Made by a program: the position numbers and the translations under genes. Below the pieces are notes generated by a model. It saw only the letters and a program-made list of their open reading frames with translations. It was not told the DNA's origin and ran no database searches. 64,000 bases of DNA from Acetobacteraceae bacterium (GTDB lineage: Bacteria; Pseudomonadota; Alphaproteobacteria; Acetobacterales; Acetobacteraceae), in NCBI GenBank assembly GCA_030041255.1, contig JASHOF010000012.1:62001-126000 (forward strand), read 5' to 3'. Positions within the stretch are counted from its first letter, which is position 1. Each line of letters starts with the position of its first letter. This document shows, one piece after another, positions 28,188-35,722 of this stretch.

Positions 28188-29159
28188 TTATCTCGCTCCC
28201 ATGTTCGTCAGGGCCCGGAACTTCCTGGCCTGATCGAGCCAGGCGTTCATGAACTGCCGCGCTCCATCCATCGGGATGTAGCTGTCGGGATCCGCGTATT
28301 GGCTCTGGAGGTAGGTTTTCCATTCCGCGGTCTTCGCGACCTTGGCCAGTTCATCGGCCAGCAGCTTGACGATCGCGGGCGGGGTTCCGGCCTTGACGAC
28401 GATGGAGCGGAATTGCGGCAGGTCGACGGTATAGCCGAATTCCGTGCCGATCGGCACGTCCTTGAATTGCGGAATGGTGAGGCGGCGGGGATAGAAGAGG
28501 ATCAGCGGGCGGATCTCGCCACCGTCGAAGTAGCTGCGAACATCGCCGGTCTGTTCGTAGAGAAGATCGGTATGGCCGCCGATGATCGAGGTATAGCGCA
28601 GGACCGGCTTGGCATAGGGGATCTCCGTGAGCTTCAGCCCCTTGGTTTGCAAGTAACTGGTGGTGATGTCGTCGGCGCTGCCGTAACCGAGGATCGCGAC
28701 CTTGAGGGGATGCCGTTTCGCACTGGCGACGAATTCGGGCCAGGTTTTCCATGGGCTTCTGGTGCTGACCCAGTAACCGGACGGCTGCTGGATCATGATC
28801 GCCAACGGAATGACCTCTTTCGGGTCGAAGGCCGGACGCGGCCGGGCGAGGAGGGCGTAGGTGTCACCGATCAGGACCGCGAGGGTGTAGCCGTCTGCGG
28901 GCGAGGTGAGAAGCTTGGTCATTCCGACCATGCCGGTGGCGCCGGGCACGTTGAGCACCGGGAAGGACGCGCCGAGATCGTGCGCCATGATTTTCCCCGC
29001 GGTGCGCGCGAGGAGGTCGGCACCGCCGCCAGGACCCCAGGGCACGATGAAATCGATCGGATGGTCGGGATATCGCGCCTGGGCAGGGCTAGCCGGCGCG
29101 GACAGTACGAGTGCCAAGAGCAGAGCGCCGATCCAGACGCATTTCCTCGCAGCAGACAT
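28188..29159 (-). CDS. tctC: Tripartite tricarboxylate transporter substrate-binding protein, TctC/Bug type
   Basis: A 323-residue periplasmic protein. The signal peptide is MSAARKCVWIGALLLALVLS to AQA, followed by the Bug-family opening YPDHPIDFIVPWGPGGGADLLAR. Further family parts are FPVLNVPGATGMVGMTKLL and GYTLAVLIGDTYALLAR. Bug proteins bind carboxylates through two water-mediated contacts at one end of the ligand. The C-terminal half has an aromatic, basic stretch that could take a sulfonate. It follows the CoA-ligase alpha gene by 108 bp. Confidence 0.9.
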   Translation of the reverse strand: MSAARKCVWIGALLLALVLSAPASPAQARYPDHPIDFIVPWGPGGGADLLARTAGKIMAHDLGASFPVLNVPGATGMVGMTKLLTSPADGYTLAVLIGDTYALLARPRPAFDPKEVIPLAIMIQQPSGYWVSTRSPWKTWPEFVASAKRHPLKVAILGYGSADDITTSYLQTKGLKLTEIPYAKPVLRYTSIIGGHTDLLYEQTGDVRSYFDGGEIRPLILFYPRRLTIPQFKDVPIGTEFGYTVDLPQFRSIVVKAGTPPAIVKLLADELAKVAKTAEWKTYLQSQYADPDSYIPMDGARQFMNAWLDQARKFRALTNMGAR

Positions 29160-29199
29160 GGCTCCCTCCTTGTTGTGCGTGGCGTTTCCCATCGGACGA

Positions 29200-29231
29200 G
29201 CCGACGCGGCCGTCCCTTCCGCGGCATCGGC
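29200..29231. other. Intercistronic hairpin upstream of tctC
   Basis: Two stem blocks, 29200-29204 with 29227-29231 and 29205-29209 with 29219-29223, form a ten-pair hairpin with a 3-nt bulge and a 9-nt loop. It lies 41 bp upstream of the tctC start, between ligase and transporter genes. Confidence 0.4.
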
Positions 29232-29267
29232 GGCAGTGAGTGCCTGTTGCACGGACGAGAGCATGCA

Positions 29268-30170
29268 TCAGGCCCTCTCGGGAACAAGAGGCGAAAGGCG
29301 CCGGGCGAGCGCAGCGGGGATCGCGTGCGGCGTGTCGACGACCGTGACGCCCGCCCGCTCCAGCGCTGCGCGCTTGCCGGCATAGCTTCCGGCGCCAGCC
29401 TCGACGATGGCGCCGGCGTGGCCCATGCGCCGGCCGGGCGGTGCGACGCGGCCGGCGATGAAGGCTGCGACCGGCTTTGCCATGCTGGCGGCGTAGCGCG
29501 CGGCGTCCTCTTCCATCGCACCGCCGATCTCGCCGACCAGCACGATGGCATCGGTGCGGGAATCACGATCGAGCGCCTGCAAGGCTTCCTCGGCTGTCGT
29601 GCCGAGTATCGCGTCGCCGCCGATGCCGATGAAGCTCGACTGGCCGAGACCGGCGCGCGTCAGGTTGAGGCAGACGAGGGTGCCGAGGCTGCCGCTGCGC
29701 GAGATCACGCCGATCCGCCCGGGCCTGAAGATGTTGGCGTTGTGGCCCGGCATGATGCCGACGAACGCCTCGCCCGGGGTGACCAATCCGGCAGTGTTCG
29801 CACCGACGACGCGCGCCCCGGAGGCACGGGCATAAGAAAAAACGGCAAGCATATCGTGCACCGGGACGTGCTCGGTCAGCACGACGAGGCCTCTGATGCC
29901 GGCTTCGATCGCGTCGAGCGCGGCATCCTTGACGGCGGGCGGCGGGACGAACATCACCGCGATATCGACTTCCATCCGGGCGAAGGCGGCCGAGGCGGAG
30001 GCGAAGACCGGAAGGCCAAGGTGGGTGACGCCCGCACGTTTCGGGTTCGTGCCAGCCACGACGTTCGTGCCGGCCTCGAGCATGCGCCCGGTCCAGAAGG
30101 TTCCCTGGGCGCCGGTTACCCCCTGGATCAGGACACGATCGGAGCGACGGAGGATGGGAAATGCCGTCAT
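29268..30170 (-). CDS. ADP-forming CoA ligase alpha subunit, SucD type; probable sulfoacetate-CoA ligase
   Basis: A 300-residue CoA-binding subunit. The Rossmann start is RVLIQGVTGAQGTFWTGRML, the nucleotide/CoA parts include VVAGTNPKRAG and GVISRSGSLGTLVCLNL, and the phosphorylated histidine is His251 in RRMGHAGAIVEAG. It is expected to form a phosphohistidine intermediate with the beta subunit, whose stop overlaps its start by 4 bp. Housekeeping SucCD normally sits with sucAB or mdh, which are absent here. Context (acylating aldehyde dehydrogenase and Xsc) points to sulfoacetate activation, as in the two-subunit SauCD ligase described from Bilophila. A malate or succinate ligase role is the alternative. 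Confidence 0.88.
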   Translation of the reverse strand: MTAFPILRRSDRVLIQGVTGAQGTFWTGRMLEAGTNVVAGTNPKRAGVTHLGLPVFASASAAFARMEVDIAVMFVPPPAVKDAALDAIEAGIRGLVVLTEHVPVHDMLAVFSYARASGARVVGANTAGLVTPGEAFVGIMPGHNANIFRPGRIGVISRSGSLGTLVCLNLTRAGLGQSSFIGIGGDAILGTTAEEALQALDRDSRTDAIVLVGEIGGAMEEDAARYAASMAKPVAAFIAGRVAPPGRRMGHAGAIVEAGAGSYAGKRAALERAGVTVVDTPHAIPAALARRLSPLVPERA

Positions 30171-31294
30171 GAAGCGGCCTCGACCGCAGCACGGACGGCA
30201 TCTTCCATGAGGTCGAAAGGTTCCTTGCCGAATTCGCTCCTGATGAGCGAAACCGCTTCGTCTTCGCCCGTGCCATGGACCGAGAAGAACACCGGAATGG
30301 CTGGCTTGAGGCGGCGCCAGGCTTCGACGACGCCGCGCGCCATGACGTCGGTGCGGGCGAAGGCGCCGCAGAAATTGACGACCAAGGAGCGCAGGTTCGG
30401 ATTGCCGAGCACGAGGGCGAGAGCCGGTTCGGCCTTTACATAGGCATCACCGCCGATTTCGAGAAAATTCGCCGGCCGGCCACCGAAATGGCTCACCATG
30501 TCCATGGTGGTCATGGTGAGTCCGGCGCCGTTGGCGAGAACGCCGACATTGCCATCGAGGGCGATGTATTTGAGGCCGAGGGCGGCGGCATGCCGTTCGA
30601 TGCCAGTCAGCGGATCCGCAACTGCGCAGGCGGCGAGCGTTGGCTGGCGGAAGGAAGCTGCGTCATCGAGGATGAACTTGCAGTCGAGAGCGACGAAGGA
30701 GTGATCCGCAAGCTCTGCCAGGGGGTTGATCTCGATCAGTTCGGCATCGGTCTGCCGCCACAGGCGATAGAGCCGAGCCAGGACATCCGCCAGCGCCGGT
30801 TTCACATGATCGACACCCATGCCTTCGAGCATCGCGGCGGCGGCGGTGGCATCGAACCTGTCGAGATCGCGGATGAGGTGGCGTGCGATGGTGCCGGACC
30901 CGGCAGCGGCGATTTCCTCGATATCCATGCCGCCGGCGGGAGAAAACATGACGAGAGGAGAGCGGTCACGAGGGGACTGGAGGACGGCGCAATAGAATTC
31001 GCCGATGAGCGGAAGTCTCGGCTCGACCAGTACGGCCACGGGGCGATGGCCGGCGAATGTGCGGCTGAGGATATCTTCGGCCGCCGCACGCGCCTCATCG
31101 GGGCTGCCGGCCATGCGGACGCCGCCCATCCGGCCGCGCTTGCCGGCGGGAATCTGTGCCTTGACCACGCACTGCCCGAGGCACCGTGCCACATTCGCGG
31201 CGGTGTCGGGATTTTCGCACCACGCGCCGGCCGGCACCGGGATGCCGGCGGGTGCGAGGATTTCGGTCTTGGCGTGGTATTCGAGCACATTCAT
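30167..31294 (-). CDS. ADP-forming CoA ligase beta subunit, SucC type; probable sulfoacetate-CoA ligase
   Basis: A 375-residue ATP-grasp subunit, slightly shorter than usual SucC. It opens MNVLEYHAKTEILAPAGIPV. The nucleotide loop reads VVKAQIPAGKRGRMGGV (residues 43-59), where housekeeping SucC has HAGGRGKAGG, so this is a divergent branch. Further parts are GVLANGAGLTMTTMDMVSHF, FLEIGGDA instead of the usual VGGGA, and VNFCGAFARTD instead of NIFGGI. The acidic metal site EINPLAEL is retained. It begins 9 bp after the aldehyde dehydrogenase stop. The deviations support a substrate other than succinate, but the exact acid is inferred from neighbours. Confidence 0.87.
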   Translation of the reverse strand: MNVLEYHAKTEILAPAGIPVPAGAWCENPDTAANVARCLGQCVVKAQIPAGKRGRMGGVRMAGSPDEARAAAEDILSRTFAGHRPVAVLVEPRLPLIGEFYCAVLQSPRDRSPLVMFSPAGGMDIEEIAAAGSGTIARHLIRDLDRFDATAAAAMLEGMGVDHVKPALADVLARLYRLWRQTDAELIEINPLAELADHSFVALDCKFILDDAASFRQPTLAACAVADPLTGIERHAAALGLKYIALDGNVGVLANGAGLTMTTMDMVSHFGGRPANFLEIGGDAYVKAEPALALVLGNPNLRSLVVNFCGAFARTDVMARGVVEAWRRLKPAIPVFFSVHGTGEDEAVSLIRSEFGKEPFDLMEDAVRAAVEAAS

Positions 31295-31303
31295 CGCCCC
31301 GGC

Positions 31304-32728
31304 CTACTTCCCGTATTTCGCCCAGTAGCGTTTGAACAGCGTCTCCTCGGTCGGCCGGTCTTCGGGAATGGGCCGGACGAGATGGGTGATGTTCAGGAAA
31401 TGCCGGTAGCTCAGATTTTCGCTGATCGAGTTCTTCTGCCAGGTACCGCAGCCCATGCTGAGGGTGAAATTCAGGCCGCTGTCGAAGCCGCCGCCGTTGC
31501 CGAAGGTGTGGGCGAAATTCACCAGTACCCGCACGACATCGACGTTGGCGGCGAGGATGCGAGGACGCTCCGGATCCCTGGTGTGAATGCCACAGGAATG
31601 CCCGCGGCCCTGATAGTCGAGAATGCGGCGGACGATTTCCACGGCCGCTTCGAAATCCGGGGCGCGGTAGAGCGCCAGGACCAGCGAGAGCTTTTCCCCG
31701 GAAAGAGGATGGGCGGGGCCGTAGCCGGTTTCTTCGACCATGAAGAAACGCGCCGCGGCGGCTGGCCTGGGCAGGGCGAACGCCTCGGCGAGGACCGGGG
31801 CGTCCCTGGCGATGAGATCGCGGTTCAGCCGGCCGCCCTGCCAGAGAGCCGAGCGCACGCGTCGGGCGGCATCTGCCGTGCAGAGATAGCCGCCCGCGCG
31901 CTGCAAGGCGGCGAGTGCTTCGTCGTAGATGGTATCGATGATGACGAGGGAATTTTCGGAAGAGCAGGACGTCGCATTGTCGAAGGTCTTGGAGGCCGCG
32001 ATCTTCTGCGCGGCATCCTCGAGGTCTGCTGTTTCGTCGATGATGACCGGCACGTTGCCGGCACCGACGCCGATGGCCGGAGTGCCGCTCTTGTAGGCAC
32101 GGCGGACATTGTCCTGCGAGCCGGTGACGACGACGAGGTCGGCGGCTTCCATCAGGGCCTGGGTCATCTCTTTGGAGGCCGGCGGCGGAAGGACCTGGAC
32201 GAGGTCGGCCGAAGCGCCGATGCGGGCGAGTTCACTGCGCATGGCCGTGACGGTCGCCGAAGTGGTGGCGAAGCCGCTCGGCGAGGGTGCTATGACAACC
32301 GCGTTCCGTCCCTTCAGGGCCATCATGGCCTTGTTGACGGCGGTGGCGGAGGGGTTGGTCGAGGGGGTGACGGCGGCGACGACGCCGACCGGCTTGGCGA
32401 ACTTGACGATCCCGCTGGCCGGGTCCTCCTCGATCATGCCGACCGATCTGGCGCGCAGGAGATCGCGCAACGTGCCGAATGTCTTGCGCTGGTTCTTGAT
32501 GATCTTGTCGGGGACATTGCCGAGACCGGTGTCCTCGACTGCGAGCCTGGCGAGCGAGGCGGCACGGTCGGGGCGATAGAGGGACCAGGCAAGCGCGATC
32601 ACCAATTCGTCGGTGCGCTCCTGACCGGCATTGGCGATCGCAGCCATGGCGGTGCGGGCGCGTTCGATCAGCGGCTCGACGACGGCCTTGGCAGCTCTGG
32701 CTTCGATGCCGGTGGGTATCTGGTCCAT
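31304..32728 (-). CDS. sauS: CoA-acylating aldehyde dehydrogenase, probable sulfoacetaldehyde dehydrogenase (SauS)
   Basis: A 474-residue member of the acylating aldehyde dehydrogenase group. ATG at 32728 follows a GGGAGG ribosome site. The cofactor part is PVGVVAAVTPSTNPSATAVN (residues 113-132), and the catalytic cysteine is Cys255 in NATSCSSENS. The C-terminal part has ARFFMVEETGYGPAHPLSGEKL and GHSCGIHTRD, as in EutE/PduP/SauS proteins. It would reduce sulfoacetyl-CoA to sulfoacetaldehyde with NAD(P)H, or run in reverse. Placement between Xsc and a CoA ligase makes sulfoacetaldehyde the likely substrate; acetaldehyde or another aldehyde cannot be excluded by motifs. Confidence 0.85.
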   Translation of the reverse strand: MDQIPTGIEARAAKAVVEPLIERARTAMAAIANAGQERTDELVIALAWSLYRPDRAASLARLAVEDTGLGNVPDKIIKNQRKTFGTLRDLLRARSVGMIEEDPASGIVKFAKPVGVVAAVTPSTNPSATAVNKAMMALKGRNAVVIAPSPSGFATTSATVTAMRSELARIGASADLVQVLPPPASKEMTQALMEAADLVVVTGSQDNVRRAYKSGTPAIGVGAGNVPVIIDETADLEDAAQKIAASKTFDNATSCSSENSLVIIDTIYDEALAALQRAGGYLCTADAARRVRSALWQGGRLNRDLIARDAPVLAEAFALPRPAAAARFFMVEETGYGPAHPLSGEKLSLVLALYRAPDFEAAVEIVRRILDYQGRGHSCGIHTRDPERPRILAANVDVVRVLVNFAHTFGNGGGFDSGLNFTLSMGCGTWQKNSISENLSYRHFLNITHLVRPIPEDRPTEETLFKRYWAKYGK

Positions 32729-32763
32729 GGCGAATTCCGACCTCCCTCCCCTCGCCTCTGCGA

Positions 32764-32795
32764 TGGCCGCCGCAGAATGGCGCCTGTGGCGGCCA
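32764..32795. other. Intercistronic hairpin between xsc and the aldehyde dehydrogenase gene
   Basis: Perfect 8-bp arms at 32764-32771 and 32788-32795 (TGGCCGCC and complement) enclose a 16-nt loop in the 91-bp gap. No T-run follows on the minus strand, so read-through with possible 3'-end protection of xsc mRNA is more likely than termination. Confidence 0.5.
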
Positions 32796-32819
32796 CCCCC
32801 CTGGAGACCCAGGCCAGAC

Positions 32820-34571
32820 TCAGGCAACCGTGTAAGCGGCGTATTTCTGGAGCAGCCGCTTGGGCTTGGAGAGAGCGTCACGGCGGAAGGGATCGCCGAG
32901 TTCCTGGGTCACCATCATTTCGAGGACGGTCGTCTTGCCGTCGCGCTGCGCGCGGCAGGCGCTTGCCAGCGCGTCACCGACGTCGGAGATTTTGTCGACC
33001 ACCTGGCCCTCGGCCCCCATGGCGCGGGCGATCGCGGCGAAGCTCGGGTTCTTGAGATTGGTGCCGACGAAACGGCGGGCGTAGAAATCGACCTGGTTCT
33101 TCTTCTCGGCACCCCACTGGCCGTTGTTGAAGACGACCGCGGTGACGGGGAGATTCTCGCGCACGGCGGTGAGGATTTCGCCAAAGCTCATGGTGAAGGC
33201 GCCGTCGCCCACGTAGGCGATGGCCGGGCGTTCCGGGGCGGCAGCCTTGGCGCCGATCGCGACCGGGAAGGCGTAGCCGCAATTTCCGAAGCTCATGGCG
33301 GCGAGCATGCTGCGCGGCTGCTCGAAGCGGAGGTAGCTGTTCGATACCGAGCAGATATTGCCGATATCGGTGGAGACGATGGCGCCCTTCGGCATGGCCT
33401 CTTCGAGAGCGCGGAGCATCTGTCTCGGATGCATAGCGGAGGCGGTACTGCCGACCTCGCGGCTGAAATCGTCGGTTTCCTGGGTCCAGTGGCCGAGTTC
33501 GCTTTCCCAGGCAGACTTTTCGGCGGCGACGGTCTCGAGCCGCTGCTGGCGCGATGCGGTGCCGCGGAGCGGGCGGTTGGCGAGCGCGGAAAGGAGCGCC
33601 TCCGTCACCTCTGCGGCGTCGCCCGCGATGCCGACCGACATTTTCTTGACGAGGCCAAGAGATTTCGGATCAGCATCGACCTGGATGATCCTGGCGGTGC
33701 GCGGCCAGTAGTCGATGCCGTGCTGGGGGAGCGTGCCGAACGGGCCGAGGCGCGTGCCGAGCGCGAGCACGACGTCGGCGCGGGCGATCAGCTTCATCGC
33801 CGCCTTGGAACCCTGATAGCCGAGCGGTCCGGCCCAGAGCGGGTGGTTGGCGGGGAAGCTGTCGTTGTGGAGATAGCTCGTGACAACGGGGGCGCCGAGC
33901 AGTTCGGCGAGCGATGTACAGGCCTCGCCCGCGCCGGCCGTGATGACGCCGCCGCCGGCGACGATGACCGGGAAGGTTGCATCGGCGAGAAGTGCCGCCG
34001 CGGCTCCGACCGCGTGCGGGCTGCCGGCGCCGCGCTCGATCCGGATCGGTTCGGGGATCTCGTAGTCGTCCACGGCATAGAAATAGTCGCGTGGAATGTT
34101 GAGCTGGGTCGGGCCGAGCTCGAGGATGGCGCGGTCGAAGCAGCGGGCGGTGATTTCCGCCATCCGGCGCGAATTGTTGACGTGCCCCTGGTATTTCGTG
34201 ATCCCCGAGAAGATCGGGAGCTGGTCGGTTTCCTGGAAGCCGCCGAGGCCCATCGTCGAAGACCCCGATTCGGGGGTGATGGCGACGACGGGGCTGTGCG
34301 CCCAATAGGCGGCGGCGATGGCGGTGACGAAATTCGTGATGCCGGGGCCGTTCTGGCCGATGCAGACGCCGTGGCGGCCGCTGATGCGGGCGTAGCCGTC
34401 TGCCATGTGGGCGGCGCCTTGTTCGTGAACGGTGGGGATGAAGCGGATGCCGGCTGCGGGAAAGAGATCCAGCGCGTCCATGTAGGCGGAGCCGACGATG
34501 CCGAACATATTCCTGACGCCCTGGACATGCAGGGTTTCGACGAAGGCTTCGCTGGCGGTCATCCTGGTCAT
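32820..34571 (-). CDS. xsc: Sulfoacetaldehyde acetyltransferase
   Basis: A 583-residue thiamine-diphosphate enzyme. ATG at 34571 overlaps the IclR regulator stop by 4 bp. The activating glutamate is Glu50 in PTVHEQGAAHMADGYAR, and the cofactor motif runs from GDG (455-457) to NN (482-483). Xsc-specific stretches are GIVGSAYMDALDLFP, TPESGSSTMGLGGFQETDQL and NNGQWGAEKKNQVDFY. The enzyme converts sulfoacetaldehyde and phosphate to acetyl phosphate and sulfite, the desulfonation step of C2 sulfonate catabolism. The phosphotransacetylase at 25067 takes the acetyl phosphate. Acetolactate synthase, the nearest confusable family, lacks these stretches. Confidence 0.93.
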   Translation of the reverse strand: MTRMTASEAFVETLHVQGVRNMFGIVGSAYMDALDLFPAAGIRFIPTVHEQGAAHMADGYARISGRHGVCIGQNGPGITNFVTAIAAAYWAHSPVVAITPESGSSTMGLGGFQETDQLPIFSGITKYQGHVNNSRRMAEITARCFDRAILELGPTQLNIPRDYFYAVDDYEIPEPIRIERGAGSPHAVGAAAALLADATFPVIVAGGGVITAGAGEACTSLAELLGAPVVTSYLHNDSFPANHPLWAGPLGYQGSKAAMKLIARADVVLALGTRLGPFGTLPQHGIDYWPRTARIIQVDADPKSLGLVKKMSVGIAGDAAEVTEALLSALANRPLRGTASRQQRLETVAAEKSAWESELGHWTQETDDFSREVGSTASAMHPRQMLRALEEAMPKGAIVSTDIGNICSVSNSYLRFEQPRSMLAAMSFGNCGYAFPVAIGAKAAAPERPAIAYVGDGAFTMSFGEILTAVRENLPVTAVVFNNGQWGAEKKNQVDFYARRFVGTNLKNPSFAAIARAMGAEGQVVDKISDVGDALASACRAQRDGKTTVLEMMVTQELGDPFRRDALSKPKRLLQKYAAYTVA

Positions 34572-35536
34572 CTGGGCTGCTTCCTCTGTCGCGTGGCTCG
34601 CCGCCGGTGCAAGGGAGGGCCGGCGGCGAAGCCGGGATTGAAGGTGGTGAGGCTCTCGCCGAGCGCACGGGCTGCCTGGAGCAGTGCGGCACGGTGGCGG
34701 TAGGCGTCCGAGACGGGCATGCGCGCGGCAGGTGCCTGGATCGCGATGCCGGCCAAGATTTCGTGGCGGCGATTGAACACCGGCGCGCCGAGGCAGACAA
34801 CCCCGGCGAGGTATTCTTCGCGATCGACCGAAAGCCCGTCGCGGCGGATTTTCTGGAGTTCGGCTTCGAGAGCAGGCGTGGTGGTGATCGTGTTGCGGGT
34901 AAAGGGCCGGAGCTCGAGCTGCTCGAGCAGGATTGCGCGTTGCCTGTCGGGCAGGAAGGCGAGGAAGAGCTTGCCGATTGCCGTGCAATAGAGGGGCACG
35001 CGGGCGCCGATCGGGAAGTGCAGCCGGAGCGGCCAGTGCTGGGCTTCCACACGGTCGAAATAGAGGACCTGGTTTCCTTCGAGGGTGCCGATGTTACAGG
35101 TTTCGCCGACCTCGGCGACGAGGCCGTGCAGGATCTGGCGGCGTGGCGCGTACTGGATGGAGCTGTTCAGGATAGCGAAGGCGAAGTCGACGAGGCGGGG
35201 ACCGACCGCGATGCGGCGCGTGGCGAGCCCGCGGTGCAGGATGCCGTCTCGCTCGAACTGCTCGATCATGCGGTAGATGGTGGGCTTCGGCAGATCGAGG
35301 TGGGCGGCGATTTCGGGGGCTGCGACCGGCCGGGCGGCGCGGACGATATATTCGAGAACCGCGAACGCGCGCTGGAAGACACCGGTGCCGAGTTTCGGCC
35401 CTTGCTCGGCGGTGTCCGGCACCAGGAATGCGGGTTCGCGAGCGCGCGGGCGCGCGGGACGCGCGCCCTTGGCGCGCGGCGGGCGGCGCGGCGGGCCGGT
35501 GTCATGGCGGCCCGAGTGATCGTGCGTTCGTCCCAC
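34568..35536 (-). CDS. IclR family transcriptional regulator
   Basis: The GTG at 35536 is preferred because GAGGAAAGG lies about nine bases upstream, giving 322 residues; ATG at 35602 would add 22 more. A basic, proline-rich N-terminus of about 50 residues precedes the winged helix (VFQRAFAVLEYIV to LPKPTIYRMIEQFERDG). The effector domain carries GETCNIGTLEGNQVLYFDRVE, LYCTAIGKLFLAFLP and DREEYLAGVVCLGAPVF. It is translationally coupled to xsc and divergent from the molybdenum hydroxylase gene at 35723, so it probably controls the Xsc operon and senses the sulfonate or a CoA intermediate. Confidence 0.88.
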   Translation of the reverse strand: MGRTHDHSGRHDTGPPRRPPRAKGARPARPRAREPAFLVPDTAEQGPKLGTGVFQRAFAVLEYIVRAARPVAAPEIAAHLDLPKPTIYRMIEQFERDGILHRGLATRRIAVGPRLVDFAFAILNSSIQYAPRRQILHGLVAEVGETCNIGTLEGNQVLYFDRVEAQHWPLRLHFPIGARVPLYCTAIGKLFLAFLPDRQRAILLEQLELRPFTRNTITTTPALEAELQKIRRDGLSVDREEYLAGVVCLGAPVFNRRHEILAGIAIQAPAARMPVSDAYRHRAALLQAARALGESLTTFNPGFAAGPPLHRRRATRQRKQPR

Positions 35537-35722
35537 GGAGTGGTACCTTTCCTCTTGAAGGCTGATACACGACGTCTCTCGGGTCAAGAGCGATACCACC
35601 ATCGAGATTCGGCGTCTCCGATGTCAGGACCGTGGAGGCCGACGGAAACGAGCCCCGGCCCTTGGCGGGAAAGCCTCTCTTCTATAGGCAGAGCGGCAAG
35701 CAGCCGACGAGGGCCTGGCATC

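Noticed and set aside
30275-33055. A 926-codon plus-strand frame opposite the ligase and aldehyde dehydrogenase genes
   Set aside because: Antisense shadow; the opposite frames carry the catalytic His251 and Cys255 motifs.
32820-34571. Acetolactate synthase
   Set aside because: The Xsc-specific stretches are present, no small regulatory subunit follows, and the neighbours belong to sulfonate metabolism.
34607-35722. In-frame N-terminal extension of the first Moco subunit
   Set aside because: It would run antisense through the whole IclR gene; the family start is ATG at 35723 with its own ribosome site.
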